64,000 nt of DNA. Source: Plectrocnemia conspersa (lineage: Eukaryota > Arthropoda > Insecta > Trichoptera > Polycentropodidae). The stretch spans positions 744,001-808,000 of the forward strand of contig VTFK01000294.1 of assembly GCA_009617715.1 (NCBI GenBank). The letters run 5' to 3'. Under the pieces are notes generated by a model. The model was not told where the DNA came from and did no database searches. It worked only from the letters and a program-made list of their open reading frames with translations. Both the position numbers and the translations under genes were made by a program. The first letter of the stretch is position 1. Each line of letters starts with the position of its first letter. Shown here piece by piece: positions 60,993-64,000 of this stretch.

Positions 60993-61230
60993 TGTATATG
61001 TTACAGTGAATGTGTTTAATCAGTGAAGTAATATTTTCACTAGCGTTTCAGTGATACCATAACGGTAGATACATATTTTTACTAGCGAAAATATAATTTA
61101 ACTGAATTAGTAAAAATATATGCTGCTCTTAAATGTCTATTGAACTCAAATTGGAGGTTGCTAAACGTCTATTTGCTGTTTAAACCCAAACCATCAAATA
61201 TAAAAAGCAAATTAACCTAATGAAAGTTGA
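60993..61230. repeat. Dispersed repeat C, distal copy
   Basis: Best partner of 33660-33850: shared ATGTTACAGTnAA, CAGTGAA, ACTAGCGAAAATATAATT, TATGCTGCTCTTAAATGTCT and CTAATGAAAGnTnAAAAACTA. Divergence is high with small indels. Lies 0.75 kb upstream of the homeobox exon, inside its intron. Confidence 0.6.
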
Positions 61231-61970
61231 AAAACTAGATCGTTTTAGAATTTTTATTAAATTTAAAGAATCACAAATTTAAAGAATCCATGACTACGAC
61301 AAGAGCAAACTTATATTTAAATATAAACATGAAATGCCTAAGAATATCTTGCTTTAGAAGTATAAATTAAAAAAATGAGTACTCGAGGTCCCTAGATAAT
61401 TATAAATAGTTATAGTCTTAAGCTTCATAAATAAAATTCAGAGGTTTTTTGTATTACTATTAGTCTTCGATATTATTCTTGTTCTATCTTTTAATTTTCT
61501 GTTGTTAACTAGAAAATGGTTATAAAACAAAAACTTATGCTTAATTTATGCTACATCTTTTCCTATATTAAGGTACATATTTATCTGTATTTTATAATAA
61601 AGTTTTATATATTTAAAAATTACTCTTCTGGCGGTGTTCTATTTTTGGAACCAGAATTCAGATATTTGTATGATTCGTCGGATTTGATATTGATGATTCA
61701 TCTTCTATCTCGCCATGCCATTGAAATTTTGTTATTTTTTTGCCCGTGTGACACACATCGGTATTAATTTGGATATTACCCCTTTCGTAAATATCAAAAG
61801 AGTGGAGACTAAATCTGTATACGTACAAGTCTTCTATTCATATAAAACATATAACATAAAATTGTAGATGAATAATATTATTGTAATATGTGTGTTTTAG
61901 ATAATAATCATCTTAAGCTAAAATATAAATTCGGTTCTAATAACATTGAATGAAATTATATTTAATATTG
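61231..61970. other. Intron sequence just upstream of the homeobox exon
   Basis: AT-rich. The open frame at 61516-61767 has balanced residues in its second half (SGGVLFLEPEFRYLYDSSDL) but no recognised domain; it could be chance or a decayed element. By position this DNA should be intronic. Confidence 0.45.
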
Positions 61971-61988
61971 TTTTTTCTGTCATTTCAG
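61971..61988 (+). other. Intron 3' splice site (polypyrimidine tract plus CAG)
   Basis: TTTTTTCTGTCATTTCAG immediately precedes the GTG codon for homeodomain V45. The tract, the AG and the join at the 44/45 boundary together fix the exon start. Possible branch-point adenines lie in the AT-rich 40 bases upstream (for example TAACATTGAATG near 61940), but none can be chosen with confidence. Confidence 0.88.
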
Positions 61989-62555
61989 GTGAAGATATGG
62001 TTTCAAAATCGGCGCACAAAATGGAAGAAACAAGACAATATATCCAACGCCGAAGCTGCAGAGCACAAGACGACTCACAAAGGCGACGAGAAACCAGAAA
62101 ACCCTGTCAAAGCAACCCGTCGACCGTCCAACTCGTCAACCCCCGACCTTCTCATAGTCGACATGCTAACCAAGAAGCCTTCCGAGGGCAGCGTCTCGTC
62201 CAATTCACCCAAACTCCCCAAAACTCCCATCTCCCCCAGCGCCGCCAAGGCACCGGCTGTCAAACCGGCCATCTTGGACATGACCAAGAAGGCAAAGTTT
62301 TCCCCGTCTCCTTTGACGGATCACTCCCAGCACGGTGACAACAACGACATAGAAGAGAGGCTAACCATAAGCAAAATATCAAACAAGGCTGCGGAGAACT
62401 TAGATATGGATTGCGATGGGAGTCCCAGCGGAGAAAGGAGGATAGCGATACAAGTCAATTTGGATAGCAGAACTTCCGGTATGGACATTAGTCGATATGA
62501 CATGAAAGATGATCTTTCAAATTCACCGATGATGGCACACGATTTCGGAATGTAA
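61989..62555 (+). CDS. NK7.1: Terminal coding exon of an NK-class homeobox transcription factor, probably NK7.1
   Basis: The exon encodes 188 residues and a TAA stop. It opens with VKIWFQNRRTKWKKQD, homeodomain residues 45-60 including W48, F49, Q50, N51 and R53 of recognition helix 3; Q50 and N51 predict binding to TAAT-type sites. A pyrimidine-rich stretch and CAG at 61971-61988 form the 3' splice site, in phase 0 at homeodomain position 44/45, a known intron position in this class. The open frame runs 39 bases into the intron from an ATG at 61950, but that part is not coding. The tail is rich in Ser, Pro, Lys and Asn, with hydrophobic patches TPDLLIVDM and KPAILDMTKK and an end MMAHDFGM; it looks disordered. 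NISNAEAAEHK just after the homeodomain matches my memory of NK7.1 proteins and not slouch/NK1 (KKQNPG). NK class is near certain; the NK7.1 name is from recall. The N-terminal half of the homeodomain is not seen in the window. Confidence 0.9.
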   Translation: MKIWFQNRRTKWKKQDNISNAEAAEHKTTHKGDEKPENPVKATRRPSNSSTPDLLIVDMLTKKPSEGSVSSNSPKLPKTPISPSAAKAPAVKPAILDMTKKAKFSPSPLTDHSQHGDNNDIEERLTISKISNKAAENLDMDCDGSPSGERRIAIQVNLDSRTSGMDISRYDMKDDLSNSPMMAHDFGM

Positions 62556-62785
62556 AATATCCTACATTCATCACTTAAATCTGAAACTACAGAGCGAATT
62601 CTCTATATTTTTGTTATGAAGACAAGTTCGAAAATGTATACGAAATTCAGTTTTTTTGTAGCATACGAACGAATACATCCTATATCCCAAAAAAGTGATC
62701 AATTGCCAAATTATACTACGACTCAGTATATAAACGTTTCAATCATTTGACAATTAAAATAAACACATGTACAAAATATATTGTA
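62556..62785 (+). other. Proximal 3' UTR of the homeobox gene, with AATAAA signal at 62758
   Basis: AT-rich non-coding sequence follows the TAA stop. The first canonical AATAAA is at 62758-62763, about 205 bases after the stop, so cleavage near 62775-62790 is plausible. Further AATAAA-type signals follow (near 62808, 63155, 63210 and beyond), so longer isoforms are possible. The end given here is an inference from the first signal. Confidence 0.5.
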
Positions 62786-64000
62786 TACTCAAAAATTATA
62801 TAAAATATAATAAATAGCTATTTTGTATAACGTTAGTGAACTATAAATTATGTTTGGATGTGACTGTAAAAAGTGCCATTTGAGTCCCTTTGCTTATAAA
62901 GTTGAATTAGTCATTAGCTTTACATACGATTATGTAAGAAAATTTAAATTAGATTTATGACTTGTGCCTGCCATGACTTACCCACATAGTTCAGTGAATG
63001 AATTTATAAGTTTGTGTATAGTTTTTCAATATGAACTCAACTCGTTCTCATTCACTGAACTTGTCCAAGTAGACTGTTAAAAAGTATTCGATTAATTATA
63101 TCATTGTATTTCTTAACGCTGTCTGTCTCATACGTGTCTATTGTAAATATTATATAATAAAAAATAATTATTGTACCAAAATCGATAAAAAAAATCGTGA
63201 CGATATTTTGAAATAAAAAAATATTATATTTAATTTTCACTTAATACATACATATATTTTTAATGTATAGTTTATAGGCGAGTGAATACAAATGTATATG
63301 TTTTCTTTTTTATATATTGTATAAAATTAACAAAAAAAATAATTAGAGAAAACTTCAGAAAAGTGCAATTTATGTATTTAGGCAAAATTTTAATTAAGTA
63401 GTTGGTAAAAAATATATGTTCTATAGGCGATAAGCGGAATATATAGATGAGATTTAAAACCAGAGATTAAAGATTTCTTTAAAAAATACAACAATGAATT
63501 TTTATACTACTCCGTTCTTTTCCCATTTTAAACAAAATGTAATACACACTGAACCATTGATAATAATGATCAGTAATTTATAAAATAAAGTAAGAAAGTA
63601 AATAATGAAATTAATAAAGTATTAAATATATTTTGCCATTATTATTAATAAAGAAAATAATAAATACATATTGTTTACTGCCATCTGTACAATAACTTTA
63701 ATATATATTTCTAAATTATGAAAAATAAATTTATTTCTGTTGTACGATAGATGTCACTAAAATATTTTCGGTTTATAACTTTAATATATATTATTAAATT
63801 ATTTTTGAAAAATTCCTATATATTTCAAAAAAAATTTTATCAAATAAAACATATTTAAATTATATACATATTTTCTAAAAAGAATTTATTTTTTAAGAAA
63901 TGATTATAATATTAAAAATAATTTGCATAAAAAAATATATATATAATTCTATTACAAAATCCATTTTAATTTTCTAAAAATAAAAATTATAAAAAATATT
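62786..64000. other. AT-rich 3' flank, with an 84-bp-spaced duplication near 63690-63815
   Basis: No coding sequence is seen. Several AATAAA-like signals may serve as distal poly(A) sites of the homeobox gene. A related block occurs twice: ATAACTTTAATATATATT at about 63691 and again at about 63775, each followed by a similar AAATTATnnnGAAAAAT tail. The DNA is otherwise low complexity to the window end. Confidence 0.5.

Noticed and set aside
61950..61988. ATG-led extension of the homeobox frame upstream of the acceptor
   Set aside because: The homeodomain joins exactly at the CAG splice acceptor; the 13 residues before it are intron sequence, and a start here would give a protein without a full homeodomain.
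61946..62338. 130-codon open frame overlapping the homeobox exon in another frame
   Set aside because: It is a shadow of the real exon; it has no domain, and the homeodomain helix is in the other frame.
1..64000. CRISPR arrays, rRNA genes, bacterial operons, prophage
   Set aside because: No regular spacer-repeat array, no rRNA core motifs, and the sequence is intron-containing eukaryotic DNA.
1..64000. tRNA genes
   Set aside because: Scanned by eye for paired A- and B-box motifs; isolated GGTTCGAA-like strings (for example near 27322) lack a matching cloverleaf.

Overview
The window is AT-rich eukaryotic DNA, most likely from an insect genome; the order cannot be settled from sequence alone. 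The evidence is an arthropod-style NK-class homeobox exon preceded by a normal intron 3' splice site, non-LTR retrotransposon relics (Jockey/CR1-like and RTE-like), a decayed Tigger/pogo transposon, hAT and Tc1/mariner-type MITEs, and very low coding density. There are no bacterial operons, rRNA genes or CRISPR arrays.

The only convincing host coding sequence is one terminal exon, 61989-62555 (+). It encodes homeodomain residues 45-60 and a 172-residue serine/proline-rich tail, followed by a stop and a 3' UTR with a poly(A) signal at 62758-62763. The exon starts exactly at the classic homeodomain intron position 44/45. The residues after the homeodomain best fit the NK7.1 family. I could not find the upstream homeodomain exon in the 62 kb before it, so that DNA is a very long intron, 5' intergenic DNA, or both.

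The upstream 62 kb alternates between two kinds of DNA. (1) GC/CpG-richer blocks of 200-600 bp stand out of the AT-rich background and often carry TAATTA-type homeodomain cores. They lie near 1-480, 895-1230, 4741-5300, 8716-9130, 14380-14840, 20570-21020, 23336-23600, 26880-27480, 28441-28690, 32090-32540, 35280-35650, 41440-41680, 44931-45360, 48650-49030, 54080-54740, 55500-56060 and 58580-59000. They are candidates for conserved cis-regulatory elements of a developmental gene. (2) Transposon relics: retroelement fragments near 2198, 10140, 13865, 21680, 34813 (-), 40430 (-), 41985, 49380 (-), 50380-52290 and 56392; a Tigger relic at 25584-26529 with TA target duplications; a nested pair of TA-flanked MITEs at 24668-25314; a hAT MITE at 37906-38153 with a perfect 8-bp target duplication; and a foldback element with about 99-bp arms at 56716-57231.

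Other structure includes a 961/965-bp direct duplication (14851-15811 and 46098-47062), a two-copy dispersed repeat (2401-2758 and 11315-11906), a degenerate minisatellite (3872-4026), a tandem array with a period of about 280 bp (42655-43600), and several short tandem or palindromic clusters. I found no convincing novel biological system. The best leads are the duplicated CpG-rich 961-bp unit, the nested MITEs, and the island landscape upstream of the homeobox exon.
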